From positions 1 to 59,075 of the forward strand of contig JALHNT010000023.1 of the NCBI GenBank assembly GCA_022843385.1: a stretch of 59,075 bases of DNA, in the 5' to 3' direction. The notes under the pieces were generated by a model that saw nothing but the letters and a program-made list of their open reading frames with translations, was not told where the DNA came from and made no database searches. Each line of letters begins with the position of its first letter. The first letter of the stretch is position 1. The position numbers and the translations under genes were made by a program. This document shows, piece after piece, positions 9,055-18,162 of this stretch. Source of the DNA: Anaerolineae bacterium. GTDB taxonomy: Bacteria > Chloroflexota > Anaerolineae > Aggregatilineales > Phototrophicaceae.

Positions 9055-10707
9055 ATGCCCAAACATCCTAAATTGCGTATCATCCCCCTCGGCGGTCTTG
9101 GGGAAATCGGAAAGAATATGACCGTGTTCGAGCTGGATAATGACGCCATCATCGTCGATGCTGGCATCATGTTTCCCGCTAACGATATGTTCGGTGTGGA
9201 TTACATCATCCCCGATTGGCGCTATCTGACTGAGCGCAAAGACCTAAAAATTCACGGCATCCTGTTCACGCATGGTCACGAAGATCATGTCGGCGCGACC
9301 GAACACCTGGTTCAGTCGTTCCCCGGTGTCCCGATCTATGCCACGCCCCTGACGGCGGGGCTGATCGGCGTCAAGCTCAAGGATGCCCACCTGGAAAAAC
9401 TGAGCAAGATCAATGTGTTCCATGCTGGTGACACGATCAAGGTCGGCCCGTTTTCGGTCGAAAGTTATCACGTCTGCCACAGCATCCCGGACTGCGTTGG
9501 CTTCGGCATCAACACCCCTTATGGCCTGATCGTCCACAGCGGTGACTACAAGTTCGATAACACGCCGGTGGATGGCAAGAAGCCAGATTACGCCAAGCTG
9601 GCCGAATTCTCCAAGCGCGGTGTGCTGCTGCTCATGGCCGACAGCACCAATGCCGACCAGTCTGGTTGGACGCGCTCGGAAAGTGTGATCGACGATGCCT
9701 TTGACCAGGTATTCCGCAACGCCAAAGGCCGCATCATGGTGGCGACTTTCGCCTCGCTCATCTCACGCATCCATCAGGTGGGGAAAGCTGCCGAGCGTTA
9801 TGGGCGCAAGATCGCGGTCGCCGGTCACAGCATGTCCGAGAACATCAAGATGGCGCGGGAACTCGGCATCCTCAAGATACCGGACAACATGTTCCTCGAT
9901 CTCAGCCGCATCAACCAGATTCCCGAAAATCAGGTCGTCATCCTGGTGACCGGTGCCCAGGGCGAACCCTCGGCGGTGCTGGGGCGGCTGGCAACCGGTC
10001 GCCATCGCCAGCTCGATGTGCGCGAAAACGACACCATCGTTCTCTCGTCGCACACCATCCCTGGCAACGAGGAGTCGGTCAACCGTACCATCAACCGTCT
10101 GTTCCAGAAGGGCGCGGATGTGATCTATGATCCCATCGCCGCCGTGCATGTCTCCGGTCATGCCCGTCAGGAAGAGATGCGCCTGCTCATCAACCTTACC
10201 AATCCCAAATACTTCATGCCGGTGCATGGCGAAATCCGTCATCTGAAAGCTCACGCCCGGCTGGCGGCGCAGTCCGGCATTCCCCAGGAACGCACCTTCA
10301 TCGTCGAAAATGGCTTTGTCATCGAAGGCGACAAGAATGGCATGCGCATCGGTCAGCGCGTCCCCGGTGGTTATGTGTTTGTCGATGGCAGTGGCGTCGG
10401 TGACATCGGACCCTCGGTCATCCGTGACCGCGAGACCCTGGCGCGTGATGGCTTCATCATGGTCGTGTTGAACGTCGATAGCAAGAGTGGCGAACTGGTC
10501 AAAAACCCGGAGATCGTCTCAAAAGGTTTTGTCTACCTGCGCGATACCAACGAACTCATGGATACGGTCAAACAAGCGGTGCATGATGGCCTGTCCAACT
10601 CGTCCAACGGCAACCGCCGTACCAAGATCGAGGAAAGCCTGGGACGGATGCTCTACAACGAGACCCGTCGCCGCCCAATGATCTTCACCGTCATCAACGA
10701 ACAGTAA
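9055..10707 (+). CDS. rnj: ribonuclease J
   Basis: This 550-residue protein is a metallo-beta-lactamase/beta-CASP nuclease that processes and degrades RNA with 5'-exonuclease and endonuclease activity in the cytoplasm. The N-terminus has the family hallmark RIIPLGGLGEIGKNM. It is followed by the zinc motif THGHEDHVGA (about residues 72-81), the histidine in HSIPDC, and SGDYKFD. The beta-CASP part has ADSTNA, TFAS, AVAGHSM and HVSGHA; MPVHGE follows. The length is normal for bacterial RNase J. A hairpin follows the stop codon. The gene is monocistronic by spacing. Confidence 0.95.
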   Translation: MPKHPKLRIIPLGGLGEIGKNMTVFELDNDAIIVDAGIMFPANDMFGVDYIIPDWRYLTERKDLKIHGILFTHGHEDHVGATEHLVQSFPGVPIYATPLTAGLIGVKLKDAHLEKLSKINVFHAGDTIKVGPFSVESYHVCHSIPDCVGFGINTPYGLIVHSGDYKFDNTPVDGKKPDYAKLAEFSKRGVLLLMADSTNADQSGWTRSESVIDDAFDQVFRNAKGRIMVATFASLISRIHQVGKAAERYGRKIAVAGHSMSENIKMARELGILKIPDNMFLDLSRINQIPENQVVILVTGAQGEPSAVLGRLATGRHRQLDVRENDTIVLSSHTIPGNEESVNRTINRLFQKGADVIYDPIAAVHVSGHARQEEMRLLINLTNPKYFMPVHGEIRHLKAHARLAAQSGIPQERTFIVENGFVIEGDKNGMRIGQRVPGGYVFVDGSGVGDIGPSVIRDRETLARDGFIMVVLNVDSKSGELVKNPEIVSKGFVYLRDTNELMDTVKQAVHDGLSNSSNGNRRTKIEESLGRMLYNETRRRPMIFTVINEQ

Positions 10708-10719
10708 TTCCCCTGTAAT

Positions 10720-10748
10720 CTCACCCCTTGTTCAAGTCAGGGGGTGAG
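10720..10748 (+). terminator. hairpin after RNase J
   Basis: CTCACCCC (10720-10727) pairs with GGGGTGAG (10741-10748), and a weak T-rich stretch (TCTGCTTTTCC) follows. It begins 13 nt after the stop codon. Confidence 0.55.
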
Positions 10749-10781
10749 GTCGTCTGCTTTTCCACCCATCTCAGACCGCGC

Positions 10782-10787
10782 TATAAT
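10782..10787 (+). promoter_or_regulatory. possible -10 element (TATAAT)
   Basis: GCGCTATAATCCC lies 47 nt before the ATG of the D-threonine-aldolase-like gene and just after the RNase J hairpin. No clear -35 was found. Confidence 0.4.
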
Positions 10788-10828
10788 CCCGCCCATCGCT
10801 GACCGTTGCTCATCAGGATAAACCACCT

Positions 10829-11872
10829 ATGCTCGTCCATGATCTGGATACCCCCAGCGTGTTGATCGACCTGGACATCATGCAGCGCAACATCCAGCGG
10901 ATGCAGGCGCGTTGTGATGACATCGGCCTGAAGTTCCGCCCGCATATCAAGACGCACAAGATACCCGACATCGCCAAGATGCAGTTGGAAGCAGGGGCGG
11001 TGGGTATCGCCTGCCAGAAAGTGACTGAGGCCGAGGTGTTCGCTTCGGCGGGCATCAGCAACATTCAGATCCCTTATAACATCCTCGGGCCACAGAAGAC
11101 CCGCCGCCTGGCTGACCTGGCGCTCTACAACAACGTCACCGTCTCAGCCGACAGCCCGACTGTCGTCGCTGGACTTTCCGAAGCGGCGGACGCGATGGGC
11201 ATCCGTCTGCGCACGATGGTCGATGTCGCCACCGATATTCAACGCACCGGAGCGCTGGTGGATGATGCGATTGAACTGGCGAAGAAGATCGAAGCCGATG
11301 AGCATCTGCATTTCGCCGGGCTGCTGGTCTATCCCAGCAATCCGGTCAATCGTCCGGTCATACAGGAAATCCTTCAGGCGCTAGACGGGGTGGGAATCGG
11401 CGTCGATAGCGTCAGTGGGGGCGGCTTCGGCGCGGCGCTCCATGCCCACGAAGTACCGGAGTTAACCGAGCTGCGAGTCGGCACCTATGTCTTCGGCGAT
11501 TGGGGATCGGTCAACAAGGGCTGGTGCAGCCTCGATGACTGTGCCATGCGGATACGCGCCACCGTCGTCAGCTATCCCACCGAAGACCGCTGCTACCTCG
11601 ATTGTGGCAGCAAGACCATTGCGGCGGATCGCTGGGATAATGCGCACGGGCATATCGTCGAATATCCTGAAGCACGCATCTACCAGTTGAGTGAAGAACA
11701 TGCCCATGTCGATCTGAGCGCCTGCCCGCGCCGTCCCCAGGTGGGCGAGATCGTCCATGTCATCCCGGTGCATACCTGCGTGGTCACCAACCTGCACGAT
11801 CAGCTCTACGGCGTGCACGGTGAAGCGGTCGAGGTCGTCTGGCCGGTGGCCGCCCGTGGCAAGGTGTGGTGA
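10829..11872 (+). CDS. D-threonine aldolase / D-serine dehydratase-like PLP enzyme
   Basis: The 347-residue product has the fold order of the alanine-racemase-like DSD1 family, which cleaves D-threonine or related D-3-hydroxyamino acids with PLP and a divalent metal. The start DLDTPSVLIDLDIMQRNI is typical. RPHIKTHK carries the PLP lysine. VDVATDIQRTG and SGGGFGA belong to the barrel. Near the C-terminus PVHTC supplies the His-x-Cys metal site of the family. The gene is separated from RNase J by a terminator and followed by an MFS gene 113 nt away. The exact substrate cannot be told from sequence. Confidence 0.82.
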   Translation: MLVHDLDTPSVLIDLDIMQRNIQRMQARCDDIGLKFRPHIKTHKIPDIAKMQLEAGAVGIACQKVTEAEVFASAGISNIQIPYNILGPQKTRRLADLALYNNVTVSADSPTVVAGLSEAADAMGIRLRTMVDVATDIQRTGALVDDAIELAKKIEADEHLHFAGLLVYPSNPVNRPVIQEILQALDGVGIGVDSVSGGGFGAALHAHEVPELTELRVGTYVFGDWGSVNKGWCSLDDCAMRIRATVVSYPTEDRCYLDCGSKTIAADRWDNAHGHIVEYPEARIYQLSEEHAHVDLSACPRRPQVGEIVHVIPVHTCVVTNLHDQLYGVHGEAVEVVWPVAARGKVW

Positions 11873-11985
11873 AGGTACTTATTACAGCAATCCTATTCAG
11901 TCGTAGCTTTCAACTCCACTGCCCCCTGCGGCGCGTGTTCAGGCGGCGTACAATAGAAGCCTGTCGTTAGCCGGGGGAAAATCAT

Positions 11986-13230
11986 ATGACTGCGCCATCG
12001 CTTCCATCGGAGTCCACGCGCCAGGCCATCCGTCAGATGCCGCGCAACGTCTGGGTGGTCACGCTCACCAGCTTCCTGACCGATGTCTCCAGCGAGATGG
12101 TCATCTATCTGCTGCCGTTGTTCCTCTCCAATGCGCTCGGCGTCAAGACCAGCGTCATCGGCCTGATCGAAGGTGTGGCGGACAGCACCGCCAGCATCCT
12201 CAAGGTGTTCTCCGGTTGGCTCTCGGACCGGCTGCGCCAGCGCAAAAGCCTGACGGTCATCGGTTACAGCCTCTCTACCCTCGCCAAACCCTTTCTCTAT
12301 CTCGCGGCCACCTGGCCGGCTGTGCTGGTCGTGCGCTTCGTGGATCGCGTGGGCAAGGGCATCCGCACCGCCCCCCGTGATGCCCTGATCGCCGACAGTG
12401 TGGACTCCCGGCATCGCGGGCTGGCGTTCGGGCTGCATCGCGCCGGCGACACCCTGGGGGCATTCACTGGCATGGGCATCGCCCTGCTGGTCGTCCTCAG
12501 TTTGCAGGCCGGCGCGGTGACTCTGGCGCGCGATACCTTCCAGACCATCATCCTCATCAGCATCATCCCGGCGGTGCTGGCGGTGCTGGTGCTGTGGTTC
12601 GGCGCAAAAGACATACCCGTGACCGGCGAAGCCCGCGCTCCCCGCCTCAGCCTGAAGGAGATGACGCCGGAGTTCCGTCAGTTCCTGCTGATCGTCATCC
12701 TATTCACGCTGGGCAATTCGTCCGACGCCTTCCTGACCTTGCGGGCGCAGGAGCGCGGCCTGAGCGTCGAGGCCATCCTCGGCATGTTGATGAGCTTCAA
12801 TCTGGTCTACGCCCTGGTCTCCGGCCCCGCCGGTGCCCTCTCGGATCGCATCGGACGCCGCCGCCTGATCCTGATCGGCTGGGTGGTCTATGGCCTGATC
12901 TACCTCGGCTTTGCGCTGGCGGTGACGGGGTGGCAGGTCTGGCTGCTGTATGCGCTCTACGGGGTGTATTATGGCGTGTTTGAGGGGACGGCTAAAGCGC
13001 TGGTGGCCGATATGGTTCCGCCGGAGAAACGTGGCACGGCCTATGGCATCTACAACACCGCCGTCGGCATTGTGGCGCTGCCCGCCAGTCTGCTGGCCGG
13101 GGTACTCTGGCAGGGGATCGGTGGCTGGGGTGGGTTGGGGCCGGGCGCACCCTTCATCGCCGGGGCTTTGCTCTCACTGCTGGCAGCCGGTTTGCTCATG
13201 ACCTGGAAACCTGCCAAACAAGCTGTCTGA
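11986..13230 (+). CDS. MFS transporter (12 TM)
   Basis: The 414-residue product is a major facilitator protein. It has the loop motif GWLSDRLRQRKSL between helices 2 and 3 and a second copy, SDRIGRRRLI, in the second half. RVGKGIRTAPRDALIADS is a signature of an uncharacterised bacterial MFS group often labelled multidrug-like. Helices are evenly spaced to the C-terminus (GALLSLLAAGLLMTW). A purine-rich GGGGGAAAA precedes the ATG, and a TACAAT box is at 11949. The substrate is unknown. Confidence 0.85.
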   Translation: MTAPSLPSESTRQAIRQMPRNVWVVTLTSFLTDVSSEMVIYLLPLFLSNALGVKTSVIGLIEGVADSTASILKVFSGWLSDRLRQRKSLTVIGYSLSTLAKPFLYLAATWPAVLVVRFVDRVGKGIRTAPRDALIADSVDSRHRGLAFGLHRAGDTLGAFTGMGIALLVVLSLQAGAVTLARDTFQTIILISIIPAVLAVLVLWFGAKDIPVTGEARAPRLSLKEMTPEFRQFLLIVILFTLGNSSDAFLTLRAQERGLSVEAILGMLMSFNLVYALVSGPAGALSDRIGRRRLILIGWVVYGLIYLGFALAVTGWQVWLLYALYGVYYGVFEGTAKALVADMVPPEKRGTAYGIYNTAVGIVALPASLLAGVLWQGIGGWGGLGPGAPFIAGALLSLLAAGLLMTWKPAKQAV

Positions 13231-13410
13231 AACCGTCGGTCAATCGTCAGGCAGGGCAACGACAAACGCGCTATGCTCTGCTCATCCCGTCAAGGAGTGG
13301 CTGAGGTGAACATCATGAGACGCGGAGGGTGGCTGCTGCTGATCGTGTTGCTGGGCGCATTGGGCGTCCAGGCGCAGGACGATGCCCCGGTGTATCGGCT
13401 GCGCGAGCCG
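13231..13410 (+). repeat. duplicated promoter and signal-peptide segment, copy A
   Basis: These 180 bases match 15587-15766 with about 10 differences and no gaps. The segment spans the intergenic region, a GCGCTATGCT box, the ribosome site and the codons for the signal peptide plus about 10 residues. Beyond it the two genes diverge sharply. Confidence 0.85.
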
Positions 13411-15572
13411 GAGATGAACGATTATCTAACGATGCTCAATGCTAACGCTGATCGCATAATCGAACTGAGGACAGAAGTTGGTAACTTCTTTGATGCAATG
13501 TCGCGTTCCTGGAATATGCAATCGCTCACCCTGAGTGATGCGCGCTCAGAGGATTTGCGCCAAACCTATCGAATGTTGGCAGATAACGAGGTGTTGTTAC
13601 ATTTCATTGATCCCAATCTATGGGTAAGCGCTATCCTGGAATCCCTCCTGGGTAACATCGATGTCCCACCCTATAGAATAGATTGGCAATGGATACTTCA
13701 ACCGGAATTCAGGATTTCTGTCACACCCATCGATTTTGAAAATGATGGTCAACCGGAATATCTGCTCTATGTCGAACGATTTTCCCTACAATTCGGTGAT
13801 CCCGACTACGAAGCTTACCTGATTATTTATCATGATTCGGATGGGAAAATCAGAGTGACTGATACACCACTAAAGTGGAAACCGGGTTTCGTCTCTCACT
13901 GGTTTTTTGATAGCATTTATCCAGTATTCGTTGGAGACATCAACGCTGACGGGCAGATTGAGTGGGTGGTTCGTACTGAAGGAAAGAATACTGACGAAGG
14001 AGGATTATATCGAGCTCATCTGCACTGGGCTGGCGCACTAATGAGATAATCAATTTGGTTCCAGACGACCTGAGTCTCAGCAACAACTATAGGGAAAACA
14101 TCGAATGGGAATTTCGCAATCTGGATGATGACCCGGCGATTGAGATTACCCAAACAGAAAAACATTTCAACAACTGGTTCTGTACCTATTACTCTACTTT
14201 GCGCCTCGATTGGGATGCGGCTGAAGATCGATACCTGGAAGCCGAAATCCCTATTGAATATCCAGATACAGACGGATGCTTGTGGACAAAAGCAGAAATG
14301 TTGACCTTTCGTCATGATTTCGAGGCGGCTATCCCACTATACGAACGTGGCATCCTGCTGTCGGAACCAACAGACTATACCCTCGAACTACTTCAATACA
14401 TTCAGATCAAGTTGGCGTTGGCTTATGCTATAACCAATCAACCCGATAAAGCAGTAGAAACCCTGAACTCAATCGCTGCTCCTTCGTCAAGCGGTATCGC
14501 CGATTTGATGACTGCCATCACTCGCGACTATCTTCCAGAGCGCAATAAGGTTGCTTTTTGCGCGGCCATGTATAACTTTTTCCAGCCTGACATCGATATT
14601 GATTATTATGGCGATGACTATGGCCCTCTCTCGTCGATAAATGGATCCGGTTGCGATATCGAATGGCTGTTATCCAAGCTGCTTGATCCAACCCAAATGC
14701 CTGCTGAAGTGTCTCCAGTGGATTGGCTGAGTTCGCTCAGGATACCGGTACGCGCTTATCAACAAATGGATCTCAATCAGGATGGGCGCGGGGACTGGCT
14801 GATCTGGCTGGAAGCCCGCATCCCGCCCTTCATCTTCGTCAGCCAGAACGAATCGGGTGGCTATGAGGTATTCAGTAAACCTTACTTGACCTGGACAGCC
14901 GAAGAACCGCTGTTCCAGTTGATGAACCTGCCTGACCAATCGGGGGTAGCCCTGTTCTGGTTTGATCAAGCCGATAGGCTATACAATGATGAGGGACAAT
15001 GCCCCGAGGAACCACATGGCGTTTTTTCGATCTGGCGCTTACACGGCAGCGATCTGGAGAGGCTGGTTCGGGAAGGAATCTGCGAAGAGGTAAACCTATC
15101 TGACATCATCCAGAATCAGGGGCGAGCGATTCATGTCTGGGTCAGCTCCGATATTCATCCCTATTCGTCCCTCGTCGCCGGAGTCTATAGCTGGGATGAC
15201 ACGCTAAAGCGGTATGTCCTTACTCTGCCACCACCGGAAACCTATCAGATGCAGATTGAGGAACAGCAACGGGACCGTGACTGTTTCGATATGCGAAATG
15301 CGGTGATTGATCTGAAAATGGCGCTCGACCAACACAGCGATATTGAGGCGGGCTTGGAGGCTGCCAGCGATCTGGTCACGGCTCATCCCGATTGTTTGAC
15401 TGCTACCCAGTTGCAGGAGTTCCAGTATCTCCGCGCCCTGGCGTTAGAAGCACTGGATCGTCCCGACGAGGCGCTGGCGGAATACGTGGCGATCTACGCG
15501 GCAGCGCCGGAGTCAGCCTGGGGACAGTTGGCGTGGCTGCACATCGACTGCGTGGCGAACTGCGCCGGGTGA
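13315..15572 (+). pseudogene. exported TPR-like protein, first tandem copy, broken by a frameshift
   Basis: The reading frame opens at ATG 13315 (GAGGTGA just upstream) with a signal peptide ending near VQAQDD, and closes at 14049. The rest continues in another frame through 15572. A single missing base between 14026 and 14033 (around CACTGGGCTGG) would join them into about 752 residues. This matches the intact neighbour at 15671: WRTNEIINL aligns with WRDGMITLL, then both have NLDDDP. The C-terminal part carries helical repeat-like segments (AIPLYERG, KLALAYAITNQPDKAVETL) and ends ALDRPDEALAEYVAIYAAAPES. Either a real inactivating deletion or a sequencing error would explain it. Function is unknown. 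Confidence 0.8.
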
Positions 15573-15586
15573 ATAACAACCTTTCC

Positions 15587-15766
15587 AACCGTCGGTCAAT
15601 CGTCAGGGAGGGCAGCGACAAACGCGCTATGCTCTGCCCATCCCGTAAAGGAGTGGCTGAGGTGAACATCATGAGGCGCGGAGGGTGGCTGCTGCTGATC
15701 GTGCTGCTGGGCGCACTGAGCGTCCGGGCGCAGGACAATGCCCCGGTGTATCGGCTGCGCGAGCCG
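15587..15766 (+). repeat. duplicated promoter and signal-peptide segment, copy B
   Basis: Partner of 13231-13410, about 94% identical with no gaps. It contains the same TATGCT box exactly 43 nt before the ATG. This shows that the longer frame opening at 15392 is not the true start. Confidence 0.85.
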
Positions 15767-18046
15767 AGCGTGGATGAATTCATGGGAAGCATCCCTGAAG
15801 TTTGGCAGCGTTGGGTTGAGCAATTACCTAAACAATACGGCAAATCACCGGATCAGCCGGTGGTTTTTGCCATTCAGTCTGAGATGGTGTGGCGGTATAC
15901 CCATGATGAAGTCTTTAGCCTGAACGCTCAAACACTGGCTGAAGCCTATGAGACCTTGAGGGGTTCACTCTTTGGCGGCAATGATTACCCAGGCTTTGAT
16001 GATGTTATCTGGCTGAACGGCATCCTGGAGGCTGGGATTCGTGAGAGCAGCGTTGATCTGCAAGCTCAGGAAATTGATGTACCGGGTTTTGGGACATATC
16101 CTTTCCTTCCTGTTGATCTGGATGGAGATGCTATTCCTGAGCTTCTAATCGATTCCATCTACAGCGGGGGGTACGTGTCCCGCGCAGTGCTAAAGGCCGA
16201 TACAGAAACTGAAGCAGGGTACTACATTATTCCTTCAAGCCTGGGATGGTACTATCTGTATGCGCCGCCAGGCATGATAGCGTTGGATAAACTCGTCACG
16301 CTAAGAATCGAAGACCTTAATCAGGATCAGCTTCCAGAGTGGGTTGTACTGAACGATTACGGCCCCTGGGGATGCAGTGACATGAGCATCGTTTCCTGGG
16401 ACAAAGAGTGGCGAGATGGAATGATCACTTTGTTGCAATCGGGCGGACATTACTGTAGTTCGGGGGAAATTACGATTGCCAATCTGGACGACGATCCTTT
16501 CACCGAAATAGAGATCGTCAGTACCGATGGCGATAACTGGAGCTGTACCTGGACATTTACTGAACGATTGAAGTGGGATGGCGAATATTTTAACCGGAAC
16601 AGCTTTCTCCAGACCTTGAGCCAATCCCTCGGTTGCGCGATGCGCCGGGCTGAAATGCTGATGTGGGCGAATCAGCCTGCCGCTGCTATTCCTGAGTATG
16701 AACAGGGACTCGCCTGGGGCTGGCCTGACCCTATCCCTGAGAGTTCGCTGCCTTATCGTCGAGCCATAGAAGCCTATGCCCAGACGCGACTGGCCTTAGC
16801 CTATGCCTTGACTAACCGATGGAATAAAGCCCAGGATTTGCTCCGTGATCTTCAGCAGAAGCCGTTGGACATTGCGATTGAGCAGATGGTCAAGGCGATG
16901 CTGGAAGCCGAACAAACCCCACTTTCGATGTGTGCAGCCGCTTTCAATGTGTGGGATGAAATTGACCGCACCCACAATCCCTATCCGTTTGACCTCATAC
17001 CGGCGGTGATTGGACGCACTTCTACTCACCCAATCGTTGTTGGCTCGAATGAACCGCCTGATCCAGCGTTAGCAGGTTGCAATATCCCGTTGATGCTGGA
17101 CGCACTGCTGTCCGGTGAAGTATTTGATACAGGACGTTCGCCTGTGGATCAACTGGCTGAGTTGGGTATCAACATTCGACATGAGGAATCGTTTGATCTG
17201 AACGGAGATGGTACTCTGGAATGGTTGGTCTGGCCGGAGGCGCATGTTCCCCCGTATCTGCTGGTGTCGCAAGGTGACCAGTACATTCTGTCGAAAACAA
17301 CCTTGCGTCAGCCCAACCAATACACCCACGTGGCGACTCAACAATTGCCTAATGGAGAGATCGCCCTGGTCGATTGGATACTGCTGGATTTTGATCCCGT
17401 CCATATTGACCAAGGCTACTACGAATTCAACACCACAGCCAATTGCTTTTTTGAGGACGAGGTTGAAGCCGGTGGCAGCATCAAACTCCATCGCTTGAAT
17501 GGCATCCATCTGGAGCAGTTCTTCCTCGCCCCCATCTGCATACCCCGTGCATTTGAGTCACTCTTCAGCCCGGACGCCGAATTCCTTTATGCTGCTTATT
17601 ATGATTGGAATACGTCAACCGATCAGCAGGATGTCATCTATCAGTGGGATGCTGATCAACGCACCTATGTCCACCCTGCGAGTGATCCGACACCAGTACC
17701 AACCAGTATCCCTGGCGATGTTAATCCATCGCTTGCTCTGAACTTGTCGGCCTATTCTGATGCTGAACTGTTCACCGTCTTGGCAGCTGCCCGTAATGCA
17801 TTTGAGAAACGCCACTACCAGGCCGCGCTGGTTATTCTGGAAGATGGCCTCGATCACCGGCATCCTGATGCGCTGCCGATTCTGGTGAATGGAGTTCGCT
17901 ATTGGCGCGCCCTGGCGTTGGAAGCGCTGGATCGTCCCGACGATGCGCTGGCGGAATACGTGGCGATCTACGCGGCAGCGCCGGAGTCGGCCTGGGGACA
18001 CTTGGCGCGGCTGCACTTCGACTGCGTGGCGAACTGCGCCGAATAA
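15671..18046 (+). CDS. exported TPR-like protein, second tandem copy
   Basis: The start is ATG 15671, by comparison with the paralogue at 13315. The 791-residue product has a signal peptide (MRRGGWLLLIVLLGALSVRA). A body follows with Asp-rich beta turns (DLDGDAIPELLID, DLNQDQLPEWVVL, NLDDDPFTEIE, DLNGDGTLEWLVW) reminiscent of integrin/FG-GAP-type repeats. There are two helical stretches like TPRs (AQTRLALAYALTNRWNKAQDLL and the C-terminal RALALEALDRPDDALAEYVA). The last 141 nt are about 93% identical to the end of the first copy, while the middle is poorly conserved. It is probably a cell-surface or secreted protein; function is unknown. Confidence 0.72.
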   Translation: MRRGGWLLLIVLLGALSVRAQDNAPVYRLREPSVDEFMGSIPEVWQRWVEQLPKQYGKSPDQPVVFAIQSEMVWRYTHDEVFSLNAQTLAEAYETLRGSLFGGNDYPGFDDVIWLNGILEAGIRESSVDLQAQEIDVPGFGTYPFLPVDLDGDAIPELLIDSIYSGGYVSRAVLKADTETEAGYYIIPSSLGWYYLYAPPGMIALDKLVTLRIEDLNQDQLPEWVVLNDYGPWGCSDMSIVSWDKEWRDGMITLLQSGGHYCSSGEITIANLDDDPFTEIEIVSTDGDNWSCTWTFTERLKWDGEYFNRNSFLQTLSQSLGCAMRRAEMLMWANQPAAAIPEYEQGLAWGWPDPIPESSLPYRRAIEAYAQTRLALAYALTNRWNKAQDLLRDLQQKPLDIAIEQMVKAMLEAEQTPLSMCAAAFNVWDEIDRTHNPYPFDLIPAVIGRTSTHPIVVGSNEPPDPALAGCNIPLMLDALLSGEVFDTGRSPVDQLAELGINIRHEESFDLNGDGTLEWLVWPEAHVPPYLLVSQGDQYILSKTTLRQPNQYTHVATQQLPNGEIALVDWILLDFDPVHIDQGYYEFNTTANCFFEDEVEAGGSIKLHRLNGIHLEQFFLAPICIPRAFESLFSPDAEFLYAAYYDWNTSTDQQDVIYQWDADQRTYVHPASDPTPVPTSIPGDVNPSLALNLSAYSDAELFTVLAAARNAFEKRHYQAALVILEDGLDHRHPDALPILVNGVRYWRALALEALDRPDDALAEYVAIYAAAPESAWGHLARLHFDCVANCAE

Positions 18047-18091
18047 GCCCGAATATGACGGGACGTTCGTCGTAAACCGACATTCATCATA

Positions 18092-18120
18092 TTGTGTCTC
18101 GGTCAATGGTGGCATACTAT
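18092..18120 (+). promoter_or_regulatory. candidate sigma70-like promoter of the STAND gene
   Basis: TTGTGT (18092-18097) and TACTAT (18115-18120) are separated by 17 nt and lie about 43 nt before the ATG. If correct, the STAND gene has its own promoter and is not only read through from the exported paralogue. Confidence 0.45.
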
Positions 18121-18162
18121 AACCAGTAGAGCACACAAACATCGGCGACGAGAACGAACCGC

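Noticed and set aside
15392..15670. N-terminal extension of the second paralogue
   Set aside because: It overlaps the end of the first copy in another frame and crosses the duplicated promoter and ribosome site; the true signal peptide starts at 15671.
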